From: Burkholderiales bacterium
GTDB lineage: Bacteria; Pseudomonadota; Gammaproteobacteria; Burkholderiales; Casimicrobiaceae
Direction of reading: 5' to 3'
Length of the DNA stretch: 9,144 nucleotides
NCBI GenBank assembly: GCA_031275075.1
Contig: JAISPI010000166.1
Span: 1-9,144 of the forward strand
The translations under genes were made by a program, and so were the position numbers. The notes below the pieces were generated by a model. That model was not told where the DNA came from, searched no databases, and saw only the letters and a list, made by a program, of their open reading frames with translations. Numbering within the stretch: the stretch's first letter is position 1; each line of letters begins with the position of its first letter. Positions 1 through 7,026 of the stretch are shown here, one piece after another.

Positions 1-1
1 C

Positions 2-25
2 TTTATGTCCTTTCAGACGGTTAAT
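2..25 (-). repeat. Spacer repeat block, copy 1
   Basis: The plus-strand text has the form tttaYgtcctt, then 5-6 variable bases, then cggttaat. It aligns with 999-1023 at 21 of 24 positions with one single-base gap. On the minus strand it reads ATTAACCG...AAGGACaTAAA. Copy 2 ends 12 bases upstream of a minus-strand ATG, which suggests the block sits at the 5' edge of successive gene units. Its function is unknown. Confidence 0.5.
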
Positions 26-202
26 GTTTCGTTTGCCGCTCTGCCGCGCTGTCATTCGTTTACGCCCAACGACTCGTTACCTGTCGGCATTGTTCCAATC
101 GTCCTGTGCTATTCATCGCTTTTCCCGGGATAAGCAAATCCCCTTGCCTGACGTTCGTCTTGAGGTTTGGACCATTCGCCAATACCTTTCTCACAAAGAA
201 GC

Positions 203-214
203 GCATTGTCGTCG
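203..214 (-). repeat. Short spacer motif after gene stop, copy 1
   Basis: The plus-strand 12-mer gcattgtcgtcg (minus strand CGACGACAATGC) lies 16 bases past the stop codon of the gene at 231-986. A near-identical 12-mer (11 of 12 bases) lies at 1064-1075, 29 bases past the stop of the DUF1905 gene. A match this short could be chance on its own, but the position relative to the gene and the second shared block make it more credible. Confidence 0.4.
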
Positions 215-230
215 CATTACCTCTAACGTG

Positions 231-986
231 TTAGCGGCAAGCGTCCTGTTTCAATTTTCGGGTTGCGTGCTTGATTATCCACTGAGTATTCTTATTTTTG
301 CTATTTCGCCAGTCTTTGATCAAGGCAAGGGCTGCTTCGGGATTTACTTTTATGTAGTCCGCCAAATTATTTGCCACCGACTTCATTACGAATTTTATAT
401 GTTCTGTTTTCAAAATATTCAGAATTTCAAAAACGGGTTTCGGTTTATCGATGAAAAGCTCCAACTTGCTCGCCCAAGGTAATTTAGGTCTTAATCCTTC
501 CGACGCCAATCGTCTCAAATGAAAGTTTTCGGATTTCGCCCAGATTTTCATTTGCCGAATTGTTTCTTCCGGATACTTCCTTATGTAGGGTCGTATGGCG
601 TATTCGCCTGTATTTCTCTTGGTGTGTTCTTCGATAGCCTTCATGGATGTTTCAAAATGCTCTAATCCGTATTTCTCTATAAATTTTCCAACAGGCATTA
701 ACCAATAGAAATCTGAAAACATTCCTGTTTCTTTTGGATTTTCATCGCCCATGATATTTATGAGAATTTTGACGGCCTTTTTGTAATCGTTCGGCAAACA
801 AACATGTAAGGCATCTGCGATTAGTTCAACTCTTTGCGTCAATGTTTTTTGCAAATAACTTTGTTGAACAATCTCAATAAACTTATTTGCCGGAAAATCT
901 TTTTTTACTTGGCAAATTTTATCCGACAACAGCTGCGCCAAGCTTGCGCCAAAATGTTCTGTTAACTTGATATTTTCTTTTTCCAT
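231..986 (-). CDS. AlkC-like HEAT-repeat DNA alkylation repair protein
   Basis: This 251-residue protein resembles the AlkC branch of HEAT-repeat DNA glycosylases, which remove positively charged alkylated bases such as 3-methyladenine from DNA in the cytoplasm. Family-like stretches are EYAIRPYIRKYP (128-139), HLRRLASEGLRPKLPW (156-171), FVMKSVANNLADYIKVNP (199-216) and NTQWIIKHATRKL (233-245). Together they give the regular helical repeat expected of the fold. No signal peptide or membrane segment is visible. The ATG at 986 is preceded by an AT-rich leader without a strong Shine-Dalgarno. Codon use is much more A/T-rich than in genes right of 1500, and the protein reads like Bacteroidetes homologues I recall, so recent transfer is likely. 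It lies downstream of the DUF1905 gene on the same strand, separated by 118 bases. AlkD-type membership is a less likely alternative. Actual glycosylase activity is inferred only. Confidence 0.83.
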   Translation of the reverse strand: MEKENIKLTEHFGASLAQLLSDKICQVKKDFPANKFIEIVQQSYLQKTLTQRVELIADALHVCLPNDYKKAVKILINIMGDENPKETGMFSDFYWLMPVGKFIEKYGLEHFETSMKAIEEHTKRNTGEYAIRPYIRKYPEETIRQMKIWAKSENFHLRRLASEGLRPKLPWASKLELFIDKPKPVFEILNILKTEHIKFVMKSVANNLADYIKVNPEAALALIKDWRNSKNKNTQWIIKHATRKLKQDACR

Positions 987-998
987 AGCTATTTATTT

Positions 999-1023
999 TT
1001 TACGTCCTTGTCGGGCGGTTAAT
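999..1023 (-). repeat. Spacer repeat block, copy 2
   Basis: This is the second copy of the block at 2-25, with the shared cores tttaYgtcctt and cggttaat on the plus strand. It lies 12 bases upstream of the start codon at 986. Its AAGGA is about 20 bases from that ATG, too far to be an ordinary ribosome-binding site. Confidence 0.5.
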
Positions 1024-1063
1024 CTTCTTGCTTAACGTTTAGCTTTTTACCTTACTGTCCACT

Positions 1064-1075
1064 GCGTTGTCGTCG
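1064..1075 (-). repeat. Short spacer motif after gene stop, copy 2
   Basis: The plus-strand 12-mer gcgttgtcgtcg differs by one base from 203-214. It lies 29 bases beyond the TGA of the DUF1905 gene on the minus strand, the same gene-proximal position as copy 1. Confidence 0.4.
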
Positions 1076-1104
1076 GTCTACTTGTCTTTCAGTGAACCGT
1101 CAAT

Positions 1105-1401
1105 TCAAGCCGGATCATTGTCAGGATATAAAATAATGTGGACATAATCGCCTGCCTGTTTCTTTACCTTCTTTCGGATTTCAGCCTTTACCGATAGAAA
1201 TAATTGTCCCGTGCCTGTCGCTGTCGGCAATAAATGGTATTTGCTGATTTCGACGCCGTCGATACTGCCTTTTACTTTTACCCAACCAAAGGGCGATTTT
1301 TTGTCCGGCAGAATTTCAGGAATAATCGTATACGTCCAACCGCCTTTGCCTGGACTTTTTTCAAGCAAATATTTTTTATTTACCAGCGGTTTTTCGTTCA
1401 T
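1105..1401 (-). CDS. DUF1905 domain protein, possibly C-terminally short
   Basis: This 98-residue protein matches the DUF1905 family as I know it: an NKKYLLEK start, a GKGGWTY turn (19-25), PFGWVKVKGSIDG (37-49), a GQLFLSVKAEIRKK stretch (65-78) and GDYVHIILYPDN (84-95). These form a small beta-rich fold whose biochemical role is not established. Many relatives continue past this point into a YdeI/OmpD-associated helical domain. Here a TGA follows directly after DNDPA, and no in-frame continuation is visible in the 118-base spacer. It may be a naturally single-domain form or a truncation. I chose the ATG at 1401 because AAAAGGG stands 8 bases upstream. An ATG at 1434 would add 11 residues without family-like sequence. 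The gene is A/T-rich like its downstream neighbour and unlike cobB, so it is probably part of the same acquired segment. Confidence 0.75.
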   Translation of the reverse strand: MNEKPLVNKKYLLEKSPGKGGWTYTIIPEILPDKKSPFGWVKVKGSIDGVEISKYHLLPTATGTGQLFLSVKAEIRKKVKKQAGDYVHIILYPDNDPA

Positions 1402-1467
1402 GGAATTCACCCTTTTAATTTCCAGTATTCGCAAACTTCACTGTCAAGTAAGTAGTATAAACCGGAG

Positions 1468-1492
1468 ACCGCGGCCTCAAAAAGGACGCGGT
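1468..1492 (-). terminator. Candidate terminator hairpin after cobB
   Basis: Arms 1468-1477 and 1483-1492 pair at 9 of 10 positions around a 5-base loop. The hairpin begins 10 bases beyond the cobB stop on the minus strand. No long U-run follows, so intrinsic termination is plausible but not certain. It also marks the approximate boundary between the resident genes and the AT-rich segment to the left. Confidence 0.45.
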
Positions 1493-1502
1493 GTCGCTCA
1501 AT

Positions 1503-2234
1503 CTATACAAATTTCGCCATCAGCTTCTCTACATACACCGGCACAGCCTTTGTCGCCGCTGCATGGATGGTTTCGTCGAACAACGTGCAATTCTGGCTCG
1601 GTTCGAGATTGAGTTCGACGGTTTTGGCGCCGTGCCGCCGCGCTTCTTCAACAAAGCCTGCCGCCGGGTAAACATGACCGGAGGTTCCAATCGACAGAAA
1701 AAGATCGGCTTCGGCTAACGCCCGATAAATACGCTCCATCTCCAGCGGCATTTCACCGAACCAGACAATATGCGGCCTCAGCGGTACCGGCGAAGCGCAA
1801 CAGGTGCAGCGATCTTCCGGCATTAAATCACCCCGCCATTCGACGACACGCCCGGAACGCAAACAACGCGCCTTGAACAGTTCGCCATGCATGTGAACGA
1901 CGCGCTTGCTGTCGGCACGCTCGTGCAGATTGTCAACGTTTTGAGTCACCAGCAAAAACCGCTCGCCGAACGCTTCTTCAAGCTGCGCAATCGCTTGATG
2001 TGCCGCGTTGGGCTTGATCGCCGGATCATGCAGCTGCCGTCGCCGCTGATTGTAGAAACGCAGCACCAGTTCCGGATCGCGGGCAAACCCTTCCGGAGAG
2101 GCAACATCTTCGATACGATGTTCTTCCCACAACCCATCCGCTGCGCGGAAGGTGCGGATGCCCGATTCAGCGGAAATTCCGGCGCCGGTCAAGACAACGA
2201 TACGCAGAGCTTTTTCTGATGTTGGGTTGTTCAC
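1503..2234 (-). CDS. cobB: NAD-dependent protein deacylase (sirtuin, CobB type)
   Basis: This 243-residue Sir2-family enzyme removes acetyl and probably succinyl groups from protein lysines, using NAD+ and giving nicotinamide and O-acyl-ADP-ribose in the cytosol. Visible motifs are [14 protein letters not shown] (17-30, NAD binding), TQNVDNLH (97-104), catalytic H116 in HMHGE, and [12 protein letters not shown] late in the protein. Y61 and R64 in FYNQRRR match the Tyr/Arg pair that marks class III desuccinylases such as E. coli CobB and SIRT5. Cysteines C124, C143, C145 and C146 sit in a C-LRSG...CTCC arrangement close to what I remember of E. coli CobB. The GTG at 2234 is the start: GGAGG lies 6 bases upstream and the protein begins at family length. 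The frame stays open farther upstream, but that extension would overlap ilvE and has no family-like sequence. The gene is divergent from ilvE across 223 bases. Confidence 0.93.
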   Translation of the reverse strand: MNNPTSEKALRIVVLTGAGISAESGIRTFRAADGLWEEHRIEDVASPEGFARDPELVLRFYNQRRRQLHDPAIKPNAAHQAIAQLEEAFGERFLLVTQNVDNLHERADSKRVVHMHGELFKARCLRSGRVVEWRGDLMPEDRCTCCASPVPLRPHIVWFGEMPLEMERIYRALAEADLFLSIGTSGHVYPAAGFVEEARRHGAKTVELNLEPSQNCTLFDETIHAAATKAVPVYVEKLMAKFV

Positions 2235-2457
2235 GATTGACCTCCACGGTAATGCGCCAACATGTACGGCGCTGTCCCTTCTGCTTCTTTCGTAAGATAT
2301 CGTTTTCTTGACCGCTCCGCCAGCTTGTCGCGCTAACGCATTTCCGGCCACCAAACGCGCACTACTCCATAAGCATAAGCTTGCGGCAATGGGTTGCTCT
2401 TCCGGCGACGTTCCGCTTCCGTTAGAATTCTCTTCTTCACCCCAAGGAGAAATCAAT

Positions 2458-3381
2458 ATGTCTATAGCAGACCGTGATGGCTGGATCTGGTACGACGGCA
2501 AAATGGTGCCGTGGCGCGAGGCTACAACCCATGTGCTCACTCACACGCTGCACTACGGAATGGGCGCTTTCGAAGGCGTGCGTTGTTATGAAACGGCGAA
2601 AGGCCCGGCCATTTTCCGTTTGCGCGACCATACCGACCGCCTTTTCCGGTCGGCGCACATCTTCAACATGAAGTTGCCGTTCACCAAAGATGAAATCGAC
2701 GCAGCGCAACTTGCCGCGATACGCGACAACCAACTGAAATCCGGTTACATCCGGCCGTTGGCGTTTTACGGCTCGAACGCGATGGGCGTCGCTGCCAGCT
2801 CCAACCCGGTGCATGTGATCGTCGCCGCCTGGCCGTGGGGCTCATACCTCGGTGAAGAAGGGATGGCGAAGGGTATCCGTATCAAGACCAGTTCGTTCAC
2901 CCGCCATCACGTCAACATTCACATGGCCGGCGCCAAAGCCTGCGCCAATTACCTCAATTCGATTCTCGCCAATCAGGAGGTCGTCGCTGAAGGTTACGAC
3001 GAAGCGTTGTTGCTCGATCCAGCCGGTTTTGTTGCCGAAGGTTCGGGGGAAAATATTTTCATCGTCAGCCGCGGCGCGTTGCACACGCCCGATTTGTCGA
3101 GCGGCGCCCTGAACGGCATCACCCGCGATACGGTCATCCAGATTGCCCGCGAAATGGGAATCGAAGTAAAGGAGCGCCGGATCACCCGCGACGAAGTCTA
3201 TTGCGCCGACGAGGCATTCTTTACCGGAACCGCCGCCGAAGTCACTCCGATTCGTGAACTCGACCGCCGTCAAATCGGCGCCGGTCGTCGTGGTCCGGTC
3301 ACTGAAAAACTGCAAGCGCGCTTTTTCGATATCGTACATGGTCGCGACCCGTCGAAAGCCGCATGGCTTACTTACGTCTGA
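2458..3381 (+). CDS. ilvE: Branched-chain amino acid aminotransferase
   Basis: This 307-residue PLP-dependent fold-type IV aminotransferase catalyses the last step of leucine, isoleucine and valine synthesis, moving the amino group from glutamate to the 2-oxo acids. Visible motifs are the N-terminal WYDGKMVPW (11-19), [11 protein letters not shown] (32-42), the predicted Schiff-base K160 in [34 protein letters not shown] (179-201, with E194 at the cofactor), the PLP-phosphate region GITRD (220-224), and TGTAAEVTP (256-264). The length is close to E. coli IlvE. The ATG at 2458 is preceded by AAGGAG at 2444-2449 with 8 bases between. An in-frame ATG at 2308 would add 50 residues without family-like sequence. 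The zinc-finger gene follows after 2 bases and then waaF, so this is the first gene of a likely operon. I see no branched-chain-rich leader peptide in the 223 bases upstream, and no convincing sigma70 promoter. Confidence 0.95.
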   Translation: MSIADRDGWIWYDGKMVPWREATTHVLTHTLHYGMGAFEGVRCYETAKGPAIFRLRDHTDRLFRSAHIFNMKLPFTKDEIDAAQLAAIRDNQLKSGYIRPLAFYGSNAMGVAASSNPVHVIVAAWPWGSYLGEEGMAKGIRIKTSSFTRHHVNIHMAGAKACANYLNSILANQEVVAEGYDEALLLDPAGFVAEGSGENIFIVSRGALHTPDLSSGALNGITRDTVIQIAREMGIEVKERRITRDEVYCADEAFFTGTAAEVTPIRELDRRQIGAGRRGPVTEKLQARFFDIVHGRDPSKAAWLTYV

Positions 3382-3383
3382 CC

Positions 3384-3596
3384 ATGATTCAACACGCCGT
3401 ATTTTCGACGAACAACGATACCGCCGAGCCACCGTCGGTATCGTTCGCGCCGCTGGCTTGTCCGCCGCTTTTCAAACCCGTCACGGACATGCATCCGCGT
3501 GTTTATCTGGCGCCGGACGCGCATGGCAACGCGCATTGCCCTTACTGCGGCGAACGCTATACCGGCAACGCCTTCGAAATCTCCCGCAACACCTGA
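3384..3596 (+). CDS. Small CHCC zinc-finger protein
   Basis: This is a 70-residue protein of the zf-CHCC type. The ligand set C26, H37, C52 and C55 is visible in LACP, MHPRVYL and HCPYCGERY, with an acidic/glycine turn (DAHGNA) between. The family is related to the zinc-binding domain of the mitochondrial complex I subunit NDUFS6. In Proteobacteria such small proteins are common, but their role is not well defined. The ATG at 3384 follows the ilvE stop by 2 bases and has no clear Shine-Dalgarno, so translation probably depends on ribosomes finishing ilvE. waaF begins 26 bases downstream. An upstream ATG at 3363 in the same frame would overlap the end of ilvE and adds residues without family match. 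Confidence 0.85.
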   Translation: MIQHAVFSTNNDTAEPPSVSFAPLACPPLFKPVTDMHPRVYLAPDAHGNAHCPYCGERYTGNAFEISRNT

Positions 3597-3622
3597 TTCC
3601 CCGCAAGCGTTGCCTCTCGCCC

Positions 3623-4678
3623 ATGCCATCGCCCGAACCGCGTATCCTGATTATCGCTCCTTCCTGGGTCGGTGATGCGGTGCTGGCGGAGCCTTTGACG
3701 GCGTTGCTGAAAGCGCGTTACCCACACAGCGTCATCGACGTTTTTGCGCCTGTCTGGTGCGCGCCGGTGTATGCGCGCATGCGCCATATCCATCGCATCA
3801 TCGAAAACCCGCTACCGCACGGCCCGCTTCGTTGGCGTCAACGCAGAACTTTGGCGCAGCGCTTCGCCGTTACCAACTACACCCACGCTTTCGTGCTGCC
3901 CAACAGTTGGAAATCAGCGCTCATTCCATACTTCGCTCGTATTCCGCAGCGAATCGGGTACACCGGCGAAGCGCGTTTCAAATTGTTGAACGACCGCCGG
4001 ACATTGCTTCCCAAGCTATTTCCGCGTCTCGTTGATCGTTTCGCGGCACTGGCTTACCCCGCCGGCACCGCTCTCGATAAAATAAAAGTTCCGGCGCCGG
4101 TACTGGTGCCGCGACAAGACCTTCAACACGCCGCGCTCGAAACGTTGCGTCTTTCCATCAGCCCGATGCCAGTGGTCGTATTTTGTCCCGGCGCCGAATA
4201 CGGCTCCGCCAAACGCTGGCCGTCCGAATATTTTGCCGAGCTGGCGCAACGGCTGATCCGCGAAGGCATGGCGGTCTGGCTCGTCGGCTCGCCGAAAGAC
4301 CGTCCGATTGCCGATCAAATCATCGCCGCCATCCAACTGAGCGCGCCATCAAGCAACGCCTTACCCGCCCAACTGCACGATCTCGTTGGGCGCACCGACC
4401 TCGGCACCGCTGCTGATCTCATCGCTGCCGCCCGCGTCGTCGTCAGCAACGACTCGGGATTGATGCACATTGCCGCAGCGTTAAATGTTTCGTTGGTTGC
4501 CTTGTTCGGCTCATCATCATCGGCATACACGCCACCGCTATCGCCACGTGCCCGTATCGCCAGCATCGACATCGAATGCAGTCCCTGCTTCCGGCGCGAA
4601 TGTCCGCGCAAACACTTTCGATGCATGCGCGAACTAACGCCGCAAATGGTTTATCAACACATCGTTGCGCTACGCTGA
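3623..4678 (+). CDS. waaF: ADP-heptose:LPS heptosyltransferase II
   Basis: This 351-residue GT9-family glycosyltransferase adds the second L-glycero-D-manno-heptose to the inner core of lipopolysaccharide on the cytoplasmic face of the inner membrane. Motifs run in family order: RILIIAPSWVGDAVLAEPL (7-25, start of the acceptor-side Rossmann domain), PNSWKSALIPYFARIPQRIGY (93-113), FCPGAEYGSAKRWP (187-200), and SNDSGLMHIAAAL (275-287) in the ADP-heptose domain. The cysteine-rich tail ECSPCFRRECP...RCM (C319, C322, C327, C334) is typical of WaaF. The ATG at 3623 gives a start directly before the conserved RILII strand, although no strong Shine-Dalgarno is visible. It is probably the last gene of the ilvE cluster and converges on the Smr gene across the 215-bp inverted-repeat element. 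WaaC (heptosyltransferase I) is a less likely alternative given the PGAEYGSAKRWP form. Confidence 0.93.
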   Translation: MPSPEPRILIIAPSWVGDAVLAEPLTALLKARYPHSVIDVFAPVWCAPVYARMRHIHRIIENPLPHGPLRWRQRRTLAQRFAVTNYTHAFVLPNSWKSALIPYFARIPQRIGYTGEARFKLLNDRRTLLPKLFPRLVDRFAALAYPAGTALDKIKVPAPVLVPRQDLQHAALETLRLSISPMPVVVFCPGAEYGSAKRWPSEYFAELAQRLIREGMAVWLVGSPKDRPIADQIIAAIQLSAPSSNALPAQLHDLVGRTDLGTAADLIAAARVVVSNDSGLMHIAAALNVSLVALFGSSSSAYTPPLSPRARIASIDIECSPCFRRECPRKHFRCMRELTPQMVYQHIVALR

Positions 4679-4687
4679 AGATAAAAG

Positions 4688-4902
4688 TAGAACCTATCTC
4701 AAAATCGTTTGCACAGTGTAGCGGTAGCGCAAATTTACGGGCAGAGGCTATAAACGCGCATTCTGCGTCATTGCGATGAGTGAAGCGACGAAGCAATCCA
4801 GAGAACTATGCGGAACTGGATTGCTTCGCTATGCTCGCAATGACGGTGGGCCGGATGGTTTTCGCTCCTTACGGCGGGGCAATCATTTTGAGATAGGTTC
4901 TA
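4688..4902. mobile_element. 215-bp MITE-like element with 18-bp inverted termini
   Basis: The left end TAGAACCTATCTCAAAAT (4688-4705) and the right end ATTTTGAGATAGGTTCTA (4885-4902) are perfect inverted repeats. Each outer edge begins with TA, which would fit a TA target duplication as made by IS630/Tc1-mariner elements or some IS5-family groups. No transposase is encoded inside, so if it is mobile it depends on an enzyme elsewhere. It fills all but about 12 bases of the gap between the waaF stop (4678) and the Smr stop (4906) and damages neither gene. A second palindromic repeat lies inside at 4766-4845. The perfect arms suggest recent activity or ongoing selection. The identity of the parent insertion sequence cannot be read from here. 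Confidence 0.72.
4766..4845. repeat. Internal palindromic repeat (GCAATCC type)
   Basis: The left arm (4766-4801) and right arm (4816-4845) share a perfect outer 11-bp stem CGTCATTGCGA and a perfect inner 13-bp stem CGAAGCAATCCAG. The left arm has extra bases between the two stems, and a 14-base loop (4802-4815) separates the arms. As I recall, this CGTCATTGCGA...GAAGCAATCC palindrome occurs as a dispersed extragenic repeat in many unrelated bacterial genomes. Its translation gives the familiar spurious peptide SEATKQS...LLRYARNDG, so an open frame starting at 4776 should not be called a gene. Lying between convergent genes, the hairpin could act as a two-way transcription stop. Confidence 0.75.
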
Positions 4903-4905
4903 ATG

Positions 4906-5628
4906 CTATCGGCCACGCAACAGAACAACCACCGCGCCACCACCGCCAGCGTGATGCGCCGGTTCACAATACGCCAGCACATCGTCCCACAGCGCCAGCC
5001 AATGCCGCACCTTGCCTTTCAGCACCGGCGCTTTGCCCGGTGAAGTCAGACCCTTACCGTGAATGATTCGCACGCAGCGCAGTCCGCGTGAACGCGCTTC
5101 GACCAAAAAATCGACCAGCGCGTCGTGCGCTTCATCAACCACCATCCCGTGCAAATCCAGTTCACTTTGAATCGCCCATTGACCGCGTCGCAACTTACGC
5201 AACACATCGGGCGACAAACCGATACGCAAAAACGTTTGATCGTCTTCCAGCTCCTGACCGATTTCCCATGTGGTTGGCGACGGCGATTCGCCATACTTGG
5301 CGAGCGCCAGCACTTCGGTTTCGTCGCGCAACCGTTGTTTCGGTACTGGCGCCGGTCTCGACGTTTCGATGACTGCCCGCCGCAGCGGCGGTAATGGCGC
5401 AACATCTTCGTCGCGCATTTTGCGCTGGAAGTCGATATCGTGTTCGCGTTTGTGTTCGCTCTCGCGCCGCGCTGTTTTTTTACGGACAGGCAACGGTGTT
5501 TTCGGCGGTAGCGGTTTTGATTGTTGTCGTGCTTCGGTTTTTGTTGCTGTCGTTTTCGGTTGCTCTGCGCGGGCTTCCCGTTGCGTGTGCAGCCACAACG
5601 TTTTCAGGTCGGACAAAGCGTTTTTCAT
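4906..5628 (-). CDS. Smr-domain protein
   Basis: This 240-residue protein has a C-terminal Smr (small MutS-related) domain at about 155-240. It contains DLHG (158-161), HGKG (190-193) and the closing GGGGAVVVLLR (228-238). Smr domains are nucleic-acid endonucleases. The proteobacterial SmrB type cleaves mRNA at collided ribosomes, and that role here is only inferred. Residues 20-75 are rich in Lys, Arg, Gln and Pro and look disordered, a common form of these proteins. The region 110-150 (ALAKYGE...LRKLRRGQW) matches the conserved lead-in of this family. The ATG at 5628 has only a weak upstream GGA. The gene ends 3 bases from the edge of the inverted-repeat element, and its C-terminus looks intact. 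trxB lies upstream on the same strand with a palindromic repeat between them. Confidence 0.88.
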   Translation of the reverse strand: MKNALSDLKTLWLHTQREARAEQPKTTATKTEARQQSKPLPPKTPLPVRKKTARRESEHKREHDIDFQRKMRDEDVAPLPPLRRAVIETSRPAPVPKQRLRDETEVLALAKYGESPSPTTWEIGQELEDDQTFLRIGLSPDVLRKLRRGQWAIQSELDLHGMVVDEAHDALVDFLVEARSRGLRCVRIIHGKGLTSPGKAPVLKGKVRHWLALWDDVLAYCEPAHHAGGGGAVVVLLRGR

Positions 5629-5682
5629 TTTATTCCAGATTTTCCATCAGAGCAGTTTTGATTTACTCGCTTGCTGACTTGT

Positions 5683-5723
5683 ACCCCATCCCCACCCCAA
5701 CCCTCCCCTTGAAGGGGAGGGTT
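5683..5723. repeat. C-rich extragenic palindrome between trxB and the Smr gene
   Basis: A C-rich run (5683-5708) leads into AACCCTCCCCTT g AAGGGGAGGGTT (5699-5723), an exact inverted repeat with 12-base arms around one central base. A realistic fold is a 10-bp stem with a 5-base loop. It sits downstream of the trxB stop and upstream of the Smr start. I recall similar CCCCATCCCCACCC...GGGGAGGG repeats between genes in several Proteobacteria, so it is probably a REP-like repeat that may also act as a transcription stop or mRNA 3' stabiliser. No U-run follows on either strand, so it is not a classic intrinsic terminator. Confidence 0.6.
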
Positions 5724-5766
5724 GTTTGCATAGTCACTTTGCAAAGTCACTGCCTCCAATCAGCCC

Positions 5767-7026
<1,260 letters not shown>

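Larger units (their letters stand above)
1..230. other. Non-coding spacer at left edge of the foreign segment
   Basis: I see no credible gene here. On the minus strand only ORFs of fewer than 20 codons occur after the stop of the neighbouring glycosylase-like gene, and the plus-strand open frame from 24 to 482 runs antisense through that gene. The spacer carries two short blocks that recur in the spacer at 987-1104: positions 203-214 near the gene stop and positions 2-25 at the far end. In the other spacer the far-end block lies just upstream of a start codon, so another minus-strand gene may begin to the left of position 1. That last point is inference. Confidence 0.6.
987..1104. other. Spacer between the two foreign genes
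   Basis: This 118-base AT-rich spacer has no ORF of note. Read on the minus strand, it begins after the DUF1905 stop, carries the CGACGACAACGC motif (1075-1064), a GCTAAACGTTAAGC stretch (about 1043-1030) and the ATTAACCG...AAGGACGTAAA block (1023-999), and ends at the ATG at 986. Both blocks recur in the spacer at 1-230. I see no clear terminator, so the two genes could be co-transcribed. Confidence 0.5.

Noticed and set aside
24..482. A 152-residue plus-strand open frame at the left end
   Set aside because: It lies largely antisense to the clearly conserved glycosylase-like gene, has no recognisable motif, and crosses the repeated spacer blocks.
64..1036. Integron attC sites: minus-strand GTTRRRY matches at 70-64 (GTTGGGC) and 1036-1030 (GTTAAGC)
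   Set aside because: A 7-base degenerate match is expected by chance at this length. No convincing RYYYAAC partner or folded arm structure is present at normal attC spacing, and no integrase is in view. The weaker claim of shared spacer blocks is kept instead.
2262..2336. A short leader ORF upstream of ilvE that might form an attenuator
   Set aside because: Its roughly 24 codons show no run of Leu, Ile or Val, and no terminator/antiterminator pair is visible before the ilvE start.
2235..2540. An N-terminally extended CobB, since the frame stays open upstream of 2234
   Set aside because: The extension overlaps the start of ilvE, lacks family-like sequence, and the GTG at 2234 has an ideal Shine-Dalgarno.
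4776..5066. A 96-residue plus-strand open frame
   Set aside because: Its first part is the well-known spurious translation of the GCAATCC palindromic repeat, and the rest is antisense to the Smr gene.
5701..5721. KOPS-like GGGGAGGG (matches GGGNAGGG) near ftsK
   Set aside because: It is part of a palindrome and occurs on both strands, so it has no polarity and cannot direct FtsK. The proximity is coincidental.
5736..5747. 12-bp palindrome actttgcaaagt with flanking agtcact repeats after trxB
   Set aside because: It is short and has no known operator match and no U-run. It could be chance or part of the nearby repeat, so it was not called as a site.
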